Positions 21,891 to 34,302 of a DNA stretch of 64,000 bases are shown here, one piece after another (the first letter of the stretch is position 1; each line of letters begins with the position of its first letter). Position numbers and translations under genes: made by a program. The notes under the pieces are model-generated. The model had not been told where the DNA came from and ran no database searches. It saw only the letters and a list, made by a program, of their open reading frames with translations. The stretch is taken from the NCBI GenBank assembly GCA_963920665.1, contig OY987265.1, positions 38,011,001-38,075,000 on the forward strand. Reading direction: 5' to 3'. The stretch comes from Straminergon stramineum. Taxonomy: Eukaryota > Streptophyta > Bryopsida > Hypnales > Calliergonaceae.

Positions 21891-24327
21891 TCATCCGCAA
21901 TTAGAGGCGATTTTCATACCCCATTCGAAAGTTCTTTGCAGGGGGGCCAAATTTCTGAAACCAGAGTCTAGAATGGCACAAAACGTAAATGGAAAGGAAC
22001 TCCAAGCAGGGTTACTATTTTTCTGAGACCAGATTCCGAGTCAAATGGGAAAGAAATAGCGAAACCTCGCACTAGGAAGCGAAAGCTCTGACACCTCTAC
22101 TGCAACTTTCGTCCTTGCGTGACTTGTGTCCCACTGTCCCAGGATTGAGACGCACCAAGCAGTAACCCTAATTCCCAAACCAGTACGGTTCTCTCTCTCA
22201 CGTGTGCAGCAGGTCCTGACATTGAAAAAACTCTGCGACGAATTCAAATGCGAGATTAAACTCACCACCGTCAAGCTCGCTCCACTCCTCGTTCGAGATT
22301 ACGCACTTTCCTCCATCGGCACTGTTTGATAGCAAAAAGACTCCCCGGGAATAATTATTACCGCTGGGTCGAATAATCCATGAACTTCATTGCGCTTGCG
22401 AATAGGGCGGAGAATGTCAAAGCCTACCAGAACACTACTCCGTCCTCGACACGCAAATGCAGAGACCAGTCTCGCACCCTAAGTTTCACATCGCCCAAAC
22501 AAAAAACCGAAATAATCACAAACCTCTGGCTCACTCAATCACACACACACACACACAGCAAACCCAAACCTCCACCACCAGAAGCAAAGCAACCCACGGA
22601 AAAAGGATTGAAAAACTTCGATTAAAAAACACACCACAAAACAAGAAAGCAGTACGGTCGGGTACTAATCAACCCCCAGCCCAAGAATCATACAGCAAAC
22701 CTCCCTTTAAGAAAATACCCGTGCGACAGATTGAAATTCAATCGAATCCACAGCAATAACATAACCACACCGCTGAAGGTACACAGTACGCGAGGCCGAA
22801 GGGAGTGGCTGAGTGCGAGATAACGGCTATGGCTGGCTGACTGGCTGGCAGCACGGCCACTACAACCACCAAGGGGCAGTCACGGAGAGATTCCACTTCA
22901 GTCTCGAACAATACTGAGAGTGCCCGAGTGTCAGAGAGTGGCGGTAGCGCAAACGCAGGGCCCGGCACAACAAAGAGTCCCAGACTAGCGACGCTTGAGC
23001 TTTGATAGAGCGTTTGCAGTTTACAGTTTACAGATACTGTAGCAAGAGTCCCGCCACCGTCACATTCTACTTATTGGCTTTGCTGGCAAACGAGTAATAA
23101 CAGTCCCAAACAGTAACCCTGCCCGACCTAGAGCTGCGAAGGATCATTGTGCGAGAAGCTCGCGTGTACGGCTTGGGCAGGGAATATAGTTGCGGTGGAT
23201 CTCTTTTAGTGCCCGGAATCCTGATGGAACAAGGCAAGCGTCATTACTGCGCCATCGAAGCTTTTGCGATTTGCGTTTGCTGGCTGGGGGGTGACGGAAG
23301 CTTGAAGGGCAGGACTGCCAGGACAGGCCGTCCTGCATGTGCGCTTGCGAAAGCTTGCTTGACGGAAGCAGGTCCCACTAACGGTGCAGATTCACAGTAC
23401 TGTATAGGTTCCGGGAGAATAGTTCCGTCTTCACGGAGGAAGACGACGACCTCTTGTCTTTTTCTTTTTCTCGGTTTGGCTTTTCTTTTCGAATTTCGAC
23501 TTTTGCGTTTCGCTTCTTCAGTGGCTCGGGATTTGTAAAGCGAAGAGGCTTTGCATTCGTGGAGGCGTTTTCATATAATAAGTTGTTCACAAGTGAGGGT
23601 GTTGGAAGTGAGGGTATTTGGGGATAATATCAACTTAATTTTGTATTCCGTCAAATTTACAGCCACTAGGGGTTGTGTCTTGCATTTTTAAGTGGAAATG
23701 CACTCAAAGTGTCAAAGCCTCAATTAATAAAATTGAAATTGATCATCTTAGTGCAAATTCTGTAATTATTTTTTTGAAATTTTGAAATTCAAATTTCGGT
23801 GTCAACTCAAATTGTTAACAAAAGATATGTGATAATTTGCATCTTTGTCAACAATCGTATAGGTATTCATGTATGTAGCCATGGCCGTTTTAGATCCTAG
23901 TTATATCTAATTTAGGATGTCATTGCATTTTTTAATTTTCATATTTTGTAACCCCTTGGTTGTCCCATTTTCTTAAATGAAATGGCTAGTGTTTTTGAAG
24001 AGATAGTGAGGGAGGCCAATTTCAAAGTGAGAAATTTGGGCAAGCCACAAGCAAGGCTACGTGAGTAAGCCTACTAAAGTGTCTTCTAGAAGTCTACAAA
24101 AATATCTTTTCAAAGAATATTTTGTTGCATAAGAGATTACTATTTGACATAGTCATGTCACAAGGCCATACTAAACAAAATGGAATCTGAAAGTACCCCT
24201 ATAGAATGGATTTCATTCATGAATATGTAGAAATAAAAATATAGTGAAAAGAGTTGTTAGCCAAGTTACTTGACTCACTTACAAGTATGTGTAAACGCCC
24301 TATCAGAGAGGGTAAGATAAGTGCATG
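21891..24327. other. Promoter-proximal then AT-rich intergenic DNA
   Basis: 21.9-23.5 kb has gene-like GC, including an (AC)n run at 22540-22557 and ctggctgactggctggc near 22832, and may include distal promoter or spliced 5' untranslated sequence of the GT61 gene. A plus-strand frame at 23149-23538 has no domain. From 23.55 kb the DNA becomes AT-rich with no feature that I can support. Confidence 0.4.
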
Positions 24328-24444
24328 TGATGCAATGAGAACAATGCTACTACATTGGATTTCACAATTATGACTTAGTCAAGCAACTTTAGGTCCGAAT
24401 AGTTCTAGGATGGGTGATCCCTAGGAAAGTCCAATGTTGCATCC
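24328..24444 (+). repeat. Degenerate 5S-rRNA-like sequence, 117 bp
   Basis: The segment aligns end to end with plant 5S rRNA (about 120 bases). It opens tgatgcaatgagaacaatgc (compare GGATGCGATCATACCAGC), has a weak A-box region and ends with aggatgggtgatccctagg and aagtccaatgttgcatcc, close to the 5S C-box region GGATGGGTGACCTCCTGGG and its 3' end. Many substitutions in the middle argue against a working 5S gene. About 20 bp downstream, tttggtgtcatttttcagagc vaguely resembles the TGGTATCAGAGC primer-binding site of plant LTR elements, so a Cassandra-type TRIM or a 5S-derived SINE remnant is possible. Confidence 0.6.
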
Positions 24445-25454
24445 ATTTTGACACAAAGGTATGTAGTTTGGTGTCATTTTTCAGAGCCCAACATGGGACC
24501 CGAAATGAATAGACTCTTCATATATGCCAACTATTTAGAGTCATTGGAGTTATTTTTTTCTCTCTTTGCAAGATAAGTGCATCTAAAATAGGAGACTTTA
24601 TTTTTGGCATGTGACTAATTTTGACCTTTTAAAAATTTGAAATGTATTTTATTGATAAATAGGGACAAAAATAGGGTGTTTTTTGAATTGTAGCAAAATA
24701 GAGTCTCTTATCTTTGTTGTGGCCCCTTTCTAAATTGACCTTTATATATTCTTGCCTAAAATGTCTAGTCTCTATTCATGAGAGCATGAGATTTATTTTT
24801 AGATACACCTATTTTTAGCATTTTAAAAATTCATAATTTATTGGTATGGTGTCCAAAAAATACATAAGAAAAGAATCATGAATCTTGATTTTGAATTCTA
24901 ACAAGATTGAACAAAAAATTGGCAATTCAATAATAGGAATAATATTCAATTGCTTATTTAGATGTAGTTACCTTAACAATGAACTTCTATGCCAAATTAG
25001 AATCATGAATGAATTTCATAGTTTTTTAAAGTCAAATTGTCTTTGTTGTGTTTCATAAAGCTTTCACTTATATGTAAGAAGGGAAAAACTATATTTTTGG
25101 AGTAGCTTGGCCTTGTTGCCAAACTAGAAGCAATTCCAAAGTTCAAGAACCAATGATAAATATATTTTTCCAAGAAGTCAAAAACTTGCCTCCTTCGTAT
25201 TTCATAAGTGTCTTCAAAAAGTTTGGTTGGTCAACAATTCCAATTTTCTTCTTGCAAGGATTGTATGTTTGTCATTGAAGTTTGTCTATACACAACCATT
25301 AGTAAGGTCTAAGGGTGAAGTTCTAAAACATTGACCACTTATATAGAGAGATTTTTGAATTTTTTGACAAACATTGCACCAAACAAGAGGTTCTAATTTT
25401 GTAATTCATATTCTAAAAAAAATTCAAAATTCAATATCCTTTCTACCATAAGTT
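24445..25454. other. AT-rich intergenic, no gene seen
   Basis: No open frame above noise and no clear repeat ends were found. Confidence 0.35.
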
Positions 25455-26370
25455 AGAACAACACAAAACAACAAAGAAGTGTAAGGGCTTTATTTCATGG
25501 CATTGGACATATGATTGTGAAAGTTATGGTTTCTCCAAAATAAAAGATACTTTTATGAAATTTTTTTATTTAAAAATAATGAAAAAATCTATAAATTTCA
25601 CACCATAGGTCCAAATGCCATGAAACAAAGTTTGTGCACCCTTCCTTCTAGAGAGCTTTCCAATAATACCAAGAATATTGCCCAAGACTCCCAATTTCTT
25701 AGATCTCAATGTATCAAACAAACTGAACAAACAAACAACTTAATTGAAAGTATAGACTAGTGTGCCATGTGTTGTTGCCACATCCAAAATAAAAGTGAAA
25801 ATAGTTTTTTTAATTTTTAAATAAATCCAAAATTCAATATCTTTTATGCTGAAGGAGTGCAAGAGTTTTGTTGCAAAATGATATGTTGCGCTCTTGATAC
25901 AAATTAAAAGCTTTATGCACAAAGGAGTGCAAGGGCTTTCTTTAGTGGCATTTGGAAATCTATACTTCAAATTAGTTAGCTTGTTTGTTTGTTTATTTGT
26001 GTGTTTATTTGATATGCTAAGATCTAGGAAATTGTGAAGCATCCAGTTGCGTTTTGAGTATTGTTGGAAAGCTCTTTGCAAGGAGGGGTGCATGGACTTT
26101 GTTTCATGGCATTTGGACCTAGGTGTGAAAGTTATTGAATTTCAAGTTTCTATGAATCAAAAAATTGAATGAAATTATCTTTTATTTTGAAAAAAAGATA
26201 ACTTTCACATTGCATATCAATCCAAATGCTACAAAACAAAGTCCATGCACCCATCCTTGCAAAGAGCTTTTAAATGGTACCAAGAACATTGCTAGAAGGT
26301 TCATGGTTTCTTAGATCTCAACATATCAAACAAACAAACATCATATTTAACTTAAGGTATGGATGGTGTA
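25455..26370. repeat. Cluster of inverted and direct repeat copies
   Basis: One unit of about 200-250 bp occurs at least three times. Forward copies run about 25590-25740 and 26210-26345, and an inverted copy lies at about 25920-26140. Shared blocks include ccaaatgc.a.gaaacaaagt, tgcaccc.tcctt, agagctttccaat, cttagatctcaa and atcaaacaaac; in the inverted copy they appear as actttgtttcatggcatttgg and gtttgtttgttt. A transcript through the cluster could form a long hairpin. No coding sequence is identified. Confidence 0.65.
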
Positions 26371-26651
26371 GAAGTCACTAGTATAATGTATTTGGTCTAG
26401 TGCTAATCTAAAAAGACTTGGACGTTGTTACATTGATTGTTTACCACAATCCATATTGAAACTTTATATCTCTATATCTATAGAAGATATCTTTAAAAAA
26501 AACATTTCACACCATATTGAAGTTGATAATCTATATTCAAATGTTAAGAGTACCTTCATTCATTATGTACAATTCATCTTGCAATGCAATTGTGTATATT
26601 GAAAAACCATTATGATTGAAATGATGAGACTCTCAACCATGCATTCATCCT

Positions 26652-27851
26652 TTAGGTGCACTTTGAGAAATCACACCTACAATTTGGTTTAATTTTTTCA
26701 TCTAGTTCAAAAATAACCCTCTTTTGGCACTTCAATTGTTCTAACTCATCTTTCAATGTTTGGATCACTGATTCATGAAAACATGATGCAATTTTCATCT
26801 TGTTTCTCAACATTTGAACTTTTAATCTCGATTTGTCATTCTTATCTTTAGCTATTGTTATATGTTTCTTCATATCTTCTATTGTTGTGTGTAAATGTAA
26901 AATCTCACTTCCTTTTGCTTCCAAGTCTTCTTGTAACCTTGAAATTGTAGCTTTCAAAACCATGTTTTCTTCACTTTTTCTATTAATGTAATCATTGTGC
27001 ATATCAACACTACAATTTTGTTCATATTGTGTGCCTTCTACATTTGGGTGAAGTTGATTTTGAAGTTTTAAAGCTTCAATTTCATTCCTTGAAGAAAATA
27101 TTTTTGCGCCCTCATCATTGGAATTATTTTTAGAAGTTGGTGGGTTAGAAGTATTAGATATAAGGGTGTCCTTTGATAAAGTATTATGGAAAGTATCTTG
27201 TGTAGTTGTCGTTCTTATTTCATTTTTTTTTTCAACTAGACCAAATCTATTATAAAGAGGCTGCGATTCTTCATTGTTTTCAATTTTGATAGATAATATT
27301 GAATTGGAATTGTTTTGTTGAGTAGAATTAATATCAACATCTTCTATATTTTCCGCATCCATAATTTGATTTGCATCTTCTAAAAAATGGTTGGAATCAT
27401 TTAGTGGAAGGAACTCTTCTATATGATTTTCATTGCAATTTTGATTGATTTTAGAATAATCGTGTTGTTTACTAGTAAGGTTCCAATCCACCTTTCGATT
27501 CAAAAACACTTTTGCATAAATCATTGAAGCCAACCAATATGGTACCAAACATGCTCTATTTTTTATACATTCATTGTTCTTGAATACAATATTGTATGCA
27601 TGAGTTAATTTTGTCTTATATCCTTCATGTGTGCAAAATTTCAATGATGTCTCATATCTTTTGTTCATTGTTTGTCTTCGTGCCATTGGCCAATGTTGAG
27701 TTATATGATCCCATGTTATCCACTTTTTGCACCTTTTTTCATTCCAAGGTTGTATAGCGTTTTTCCAACCAAATATAGTTATAGTATTACTTTTTGATGA
27801 CATTGTAAATACTTTATTGTAATTTGATGATTGATTCTTATAAAATTTCAT
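26652..27851 (-). CDS. AT-rich orphan frame, 399 residues, coiled-coil C-terminus
   Basis: One intact frame of 399 codons, ATG at 27851, in DNA where unrelated frames rarely pass 100 codons. I do not recognise the family. Residues about 25-125 form a Trp/Lys/Cys-containing block (GWKNAIQPWNEKRCKKWITW and later YWLASMIYAKVFL) that looks globular. About 130-290 is Asn/Ser/Glu-rich and probably disordered. About 290-385 is strongly helical with heptad-like Leu/Ile/Met spacing (ATISRLQEDLEAKGSEILHL), likely a coiled coil. The end has Cys at CRCDFSKC. Codon use is extremely A/T-ending, unlike the other genes here, and no introns are needed. It could be a domesticated or still mobile accessory protein of a transposon, or a lineage-specific gene. 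An ATG 16 codons further in (MSSKSN) is an alternative start. Confidence 0.45.
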   Translation of the reverse strand: MKFYKNQSSNYNKVFTMSSKSNTITIFGWKNAIQPWNEKRCKKWITWDHITQHWPMARRQTMNKRYETSLKFCTHEGYKTKLTHAYNIVFKNNECIKNRACLVPYWLASMIYAKVFLNRKVDWNLTSKQHDYSKINQNCNENHIEEFLPLNDSNHFLEDANQIMDAENIEDVDINSTQQNNSNSILSIKIENNEESQPLYNRFGLVEKKNEIRTTTTQDTFHNTLSKDTLISNTSNPPTSKNNSNDEGAKIFSSRNEIEALKLQNQLHPNVEGTQYEQNCSVDMHNDYINRKSEENMVLKATISRLQEDLEAKGSEILHLHTTIEDMKKHITIAKDKNDKSRLKVQMLRNKMKIASCFHESVIQTLKDELEQLKCQKRVIFELDEKIKPNCRCDFSKCT

Positions 27852-27935
27852 TCTCTACAACATAAAGTGTCCAAAAATACAACCAAAGATCAAAAATAGA
27901 AGAAACTTTAAATATATTTTAGTCAAATATTTGAC

Positions 27936-27958
27936 ATATATATATATATATATATATC
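27936..27958. repeat. (TA)n microsatellite
   Basis: A run of alternating T and A about 23 bases long, roughly 85 bp upstream of the ATG of the minus-strand orphan frame, where it could also act as a TATA-like element. Confidence 0.8.
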
Positions 27959-30730
27959 AACTATAATTATCCATGGGTTCTAGCTATTTTAAAAGTAAAA
28001 GATCTTCTTTTACTTTTGAATATTTAATTTAAAATAAAAGATCTTGTTATACTTTTTAGTATTATTTATTTCAAAATGAAAGATTTCCTTTTTTTAGTTT
28101 AATAATAATTTTTATACTTAAAATTCATTAGAATTCAATAATTCCTCATCCACATAATAGAAATTTATACTACACATTCAAATAACATTGCCTTAATTAT
28201 AAATGATATTCTATCTAGACCAATGTTGGTGACCATTCCAAAAGTTGTTGAATGTTTGTTTTGTACATATGATAAAAACAAATTTTGATCTATACATAGG
28301 AAGTAAAGATAAAAAATATATTATTAAAAAATTAATATAAAATGAAGATACTAATTCAAGGTTAGTCAAAATCATTTATGTATAGATCCATTCTTGGTAA
28401 TCACACATAAATATAAAATTAAGCAAGACTCCAAAAGGAACCCATGTCTATTATATTCTAGATTGAAATGAGATTTATTTTGGGTATTTATCTATTTATT
28501 TGTCTATGATTACAAATGAAAAGAATAATTTTCACCACTTAGTGTTTGTTATTTCATCCACTCAAAATTTTCTTGAATGGTATACTAGTCACCCAACATT
28601 TGTACATCATGGATTTAAAAAACTCTCTCATACAAATACTCTATAAATATTACATTAGAAGATTTTTAGGGCCTTTGGAAGACCGGAAGTCCTAGACTGT
28701 GGGAACTTTGCCACATAAGTAGTTTGATATAGTTGAGACATTGACACTTTAGGTAATAATATATAATTGATTTTTTCATATTCTAAAAATTTTAAATATA
28801 TATTTTTGTAATTTTTTATATTATGTAATTTATTTTTATTCTGACTAGCAATGTTTGGTTCATAGCATGGGGAACGGGCTTAAAACAATCTCTTAATGCC
28901 TTCAAATCTCCCCTAATGAGACCAAAAGTATTATATGACTTATTGGTTTAAAAAATCTTAGAGCATCCACACCCTTGCATATGAAGGGTCTAATACTCCT
29001 CAAATGTAGATGATATATAAACGCTCTAGGATCCTTGCAATATTCTTTTGATGCTGATTCCTAGGGAGTCAAACAAGCAATGATCCTTGGAATGAATGTT
29101 CATCTTAAGTTAAGTTGGTGATTGATTATTTGACATTTTATGGGATACAATTGATGAGCAAGGGTGTCATGACAAAAAGTTTGAAGGTTCTTCAAAACTA
29201 GATGCAAACTTTCAGTGTATTAGATTTAGTGCGCACAAGTACAAATGCTCTTACAAGATAGAGCAATAACCGTTTTGGATGTGGGCAATGTATTCAACAA
29301 GACAATAACATTGTATTGTTACAGTAGCATTCATCCAAAACCCTCACAACAAACCATTGCAAATATGAGAATGATTGTTTAGAATTGTTTGAACTATTGA
29401 GTGTTGTTCAATATGGAATCCTTAATGTAAGCTGACTTCATTACTTTACATCATAACAACAATGTAGTGGAAAAAAAGAACAAGGTTGAAGCAAAACTTT
29501 TGCAAAAGTCTAGCAAGAACAACCAACCACATTGTCTATTTAGAACAAAAAGTTAATTCTTTTAGCTATTGGTTTATAGCAATATTGCAACAAAATTAAG
29601 ATACTACATAAACAACATGCTTCCATGCTTGGAGTGTACATTTCAATGTCATGACCTAGCTTGCTCTTCCAATGTACAATAATATAACAAAAAAGATCTA
29701 CCTAAGTATGGCTAGCCAATTTGGTTGGAGACAAGACCTCTTCAACGCATACAATTGTACCTTGTGTTGTAGCCACTAAACCGTTCAAGCGTAAGCAAAG
29801 AAAATATACATAACTTTGAAGCTTAAGACTCAGAAGGTAGATTCGCAAGCGGAAGATATGCACATAATTTGGCAACACAACCAATGTAGAATTTTGCAAA
29901 CGACTACTAGTCAAAACTATGTTTTTCTTTGTTAAACTGGCAAGATTTTCACTTTCATCCGAAGTTGCAATCATAACTTCTTGGACATGTAGGCTTTTAG
30001 ATCTCACACTACAAAGCTAATATACTTTTTTTTTAACAAGGCTTGTTACACTTTGAAAGCAGAAGAAATCCAATATAGTGTAAGGCCTATTTTATCCTAT
30101 GTTCAATCTAAGATCGTGGGTGATTACCACACCCAATGTTGAAAATAAAAAACTCTAATTTTTTGCTGAAGATTTTTAAAAATGCTTTGTGTTTGGACTC
30201 ACATAAAGCCTAATGCCTAATGATCCCCTCAAAGTAATGAACTTATTCATAGAAGATTCATTGTCAATTGCAATCTACTACATAAGAATGCTTGTAAATT
30301 TGACCAAGTTGTTTTTTTAATCCAAAATGTCAACATATATTAGACAATAATTATGTTCAATAATTCATTCTAATTAATTTTTTTTTATAGAGTTTCTAGT
30401 AGATCACTTATTTTGTGGAAATTTGATAATTTAAAAAAAAATTGAATTTACCACATCTATCTTAAATAAATTGAGTTTGATATTGACCTAAATCCTACAT
30501 TTGACTAGGAACAAGGCAAGATTCAATGTAGAAAACCATTGCAAATAAGAAGATTTTGTTTCCAAACTATTTTAGCCTAATGAATCCAACTAAATCAATT
30601 TTGGGTAAAATGTAGTGTAATAATACCATCTAATTAAGCTTGAACAAATATGAAGTACATCAAATTTGAATGTTGTGATGGTAGTTGCTAACTACCTCAC
30701 TAAATCATTAAGACAATTTGGAACTTTATG
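27959..30730. other. Very AT-rich intergenic DNA
   Basis: No gene is supported. The minus-strand frame at 29702-30007 (101 codons) has no domain and no splice-supported extension. Confidence 0.4.
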
Positions 30731-31868
30731 CACTACAAGAAAAATGGGTCTACTACAATCAACTAAAATGCAATTGTAGTCCTATGCAATTGCCCTGCAA
30801 CTATAATCCTTTGTATTTGCATCAACTTTGACATAATTACACTGTAGTTGCAAAATATATAGTTACAAAGTAGTCACAAAATGTAGTTACAATTACATGA
30901 ATGTAACATAAGAGTTGATGTGAGGTATTTTACATCTAATATTCATCAAAATTGTTGATGTGGACAATTTTACATTTTGTAGAGGCCAATGTGTCTATCT
31001 ACAATTGCATATAATCTAAATTTGATAGCAATTCAATTAGAAAGCAGCTCTAGTGCAACTAGACTACAACTAAACTACAACTAGATAGCAACTAGACTAC
31101 AACTAGATTGCAACTATAATTTGATTAGAGTTTGATCAAAAAATGACTAGACTTTAACTAGAATACAACTAGTATGCAACTAGAAACCAACTAATTGCAA
31201 CAAAAAAACAACTAACATGCAACTAGGAAACAACTAAAATGCAATGACTATTAAGTCTTTTATTGATTGTCCCATATCAATTGTCAAGAATACCATTAGG
31301 CTAAACATATAAAAATTGTAAGTTATAGCATTCTTGTGTAATGAATTTTGATGATGAAATTCTATTATTTCTACATTTTGTAGAGTTTTATACTTTATAG
31401 ATTTCTACAATTTGTAGATTTTTATAATCTACAAAAATCTATAAATACTTAAAGTTTAAGAATTTTTTGGATTTGGCAATCTAAAAAAAAGATAGATTTG
31501 AAATTTTGAATCTATAAATCTTTGAGATTAAAATTTACAAATTTACAAATCTATTAATTATAGACAAGTTGTAAATAAGTCGCAAATGAATTGCACATCA
31601 ATTGGAAACTAGTTGCATGCCAGTCACAAATTAGTTGCACACAAATAACTTCCACATAAGCAACCACATTAAAAGTGTTCATTGACAAACTTTCAAGTAG
31701 GCTGTTGAATGAGAAACAACCTTGAAATTTTTTTCAACTACTCTGCAACTAGTGCGACTTGTCTACTATGACTAAGGGCTCTAAACTGTCACCTAGTTGC
31801 AAATGTCTCGTGCAACTACAAAACCAATTGTAAATAGTAGTTGCAAAATCCCTCATTTTATTCTAGTG
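30731..31868. mobile_element. Non-autonomous CACTA (En/Spm) transposon, 1138 bp
   Basis: The left terminus is CACTACAAGAAAAATGGG and the right terminus is CATTTTATTCTAGTG, whose complement is CACTAGAATAAAATG. A 3-bp target duplication, atg, lies at 30728-30730 and 31869-31871. These are the defining features of CACTA elements. The interior has many subterminal direct and inverted copies of a CAACTAGA/TAGTTGCA-type motif, dense at about 31050-31260 on the left and 31560-31850 on the right, as expected for transposase binding sites. No transposase or accessory frame is present, so movement would need a protein encoded elsewhere. Confidence 0.9.
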
Positions 31869-31871
31869 ATG

Positions 31872-34298
31872 TTGGTGTTTTGAGTATTTTTACATCATCT
31901 TTATATGAATTATATCATAAAGATTATGAGCTTATGTGTCCCACAATCTTGAAATCTTTGTAGCTTAGAAAAGTTATTTGTACAAAAAGAATACTATATC
32001 ACCAATTTATTTAAATTATTCTTTTTGCAATTAACTTTACCAAAACATTCTATTGTATTCAAGATTTTATAAATCATTTTAGCACTAAATTCAATAAATT
32101 TTACAACAATTTTGTACCAATTTTCATGAAGTGGTCAACCACACAAGTAAAAAGTTCTAACCAAATGTTTACTACAATAACTTGACTAAATTCATGATTT
32201 GTTTGAGTCTACGTTTAAAAAGTGTATATACATGTATGCACACCTATCAAACACTATTCTTTGGAACAAGTTGAACATCCATAGCCCACAAGAAGTTTTT
32301 TTGTTCATAATAGTACCAAGATTTTCTATAATTTCAAAATTTTCATTGAAGGCTAATTGGATGAATTGATCATATGTATGTAATAAAAACATAAATTTTG
32401 CTATATTACTATTGAAAATTCTAATAGAACCTATCTATGTTTGATAAGTTGTGCATTTTCAAATATATATATACAAAATTATAGAGACTAATCACTATTT
32501 GTGGTGAGTTTGGTGGAAATTTTTCAATAATATGATTGTCCAATTCATGAAATTGATAGTGAAATTGGTTGAACTCATTGCTAAAAATCGGTTGGGCATT
32601 CCCAATTTTCAATGATGTATATTTGTAAAAGGTTATCCATAGTACATTGCTGAAGTCAAAAGTGTTGCTTACGTATGATCAAATAAATCTTATTGAATTT
32701 AAAAATGGATGAAAATTCATAATTTTACTCCACATTTATGCAAATTTTTTAATTAATGGTGTATCCACATATCTAAGTTGTATTCAAATCAGAATATTTA
32801 TTTTTTGATTTTATACTAGGAATTCTTTTAACAAAATAGAATGGCTGTGTTTTGTTTCTTTGAGTTTTAACTTTTTGTTCCTACACTTTGATTTCAACTT
32901 CTAGAATGATGTTTTACTTTTGCTTAAAACTAATACAATTAGAATGGTGGTCTTGGGGCACCGAGAAATAGTGTCAAAGCAAAGTGCCAAAGGACCACAT
33001 TGGCACTAACCTAGTGCCAATATGGGCCTTGGGCACCATGCTTTTGCACTAAGGTAAAACAACCCATTGGGGATTAGAATTAGGAGTTCTTACGCAATTG
33101 TTAAAATTTCAAATTTTTTTTCCCACATAAAGATAAGTGTGAGAAACAACAAGAGCAATTGTAATTATATATATATATATATAAAGTATAAATTTGCTAT
33201 GAATTTTTGAAGTGTTTTGCACATCATGGCCCTAGAAGAGTTCCTAGACTACACCATTATTATCAAAAATTGTATCCATAATGTTCATCTTACTCACCTA
33301 AAGCAGTCCCAATATTTTCTAATGTGTCAAAGATTTTGAGCTTTGATTGGACTCCATCCTCACTACTTACTAGTTTATTGTTCACTATCATTGTATGTAA
33401 ACTAGGTTAACCAACCTATGATAGGCAAAATGATTGGTTTGTCTTGTTGACATTATTGAAATTAAAAAAAATTCCATATATAGATAATTGTGAGAAATGA
33501 AGAGAGCAATTGGGTTTTTTCTTAACAAAGTATGAATTTGTTATGAATTTTTGAAGCGTACTGCCCAATTGGCCCCAAACAGTCTCTAGACTACCCCCAA
33601 ACCACCAAAAAGTTGAGCAAAAAGTATACCTATAATGGTCATCTTACCACATATAGGAGGCGAACCTTTTCAATCAAACCCCCATTTTCGCCCCATAGAC
33701 TTTTTTCTTTCCCCTCCGGTATTAATGAACAATAATTAATTATGACATGCTTCTTGATATAGTTTTGGTACATTATGATTGGTTATAAGACTCTCAATAT
33801 TGCAACCAACCCTTGGTTGATTTGCAACCAATTATTGGGTAGAAATAAGAAGGCCTATATTAATAATATAGTTTGAACAAAATCATGAGCTTAAAAATTT
33901 CACAATAATTATGTTTTGAGAAATAAAATTTTGGAAAATCATGGAATCCTTCAAAATTCTATTCTTCTATATGGATTTTTTTTCCACTTGAGAAAACCGC
34001 GCTTTGTACATGCATAATTGTTTAAGTGGTTGGAAATGGGTTGCATGTCCTAAAGTAGTCACTATTTCCTAATGTGGTCACAACATGAAGGAATACAAAA
34101 ATCACTTCTTAAGAGGAATTTACATTGAAAAGGTAGAAGTTCCGAAAGCATTGATTTTGGCTACTAACTAACCTAATGAAGTCCTAATCTCATTTATTGA
34201 AAAAAGTCTATCATGGGTTGATGTAAGACTATAAGTTCTAATGGGTCATTTCCTAGATGTTTGCATTAGGTAGTTTGCTTATCGTTGGTTGGTTTACT
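31872..34298. other. AT-rich intergenic with a small perfect hairpin
   Basis: A hairpin lies at 33000-33020: ttggcacta, loop acc, tagtgccaa. It is set in a longer stretch rich in GGCAC and TGCC motifs (32955-33045), suggesting an old foldback element. A TA microsatellite runs from about 33167 to 33182. No gene is supported. Confidence 0.45.
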
Positions 34299-34302
34299 TT
34301 AA

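Noticed and set aside
23149..23538. 129-codon plus-strand frame in GC-balanced DNA
   Set aside because: It starts at a GTG, overlaps other open frames and shows no domain or splice-supported partner. Likely promoter or leader DNA.
24328..24444. Functional 5S rRNA gene
   Set aside because: Too many substitutions in the central region and no tandem copies; treated as a derived repeat.
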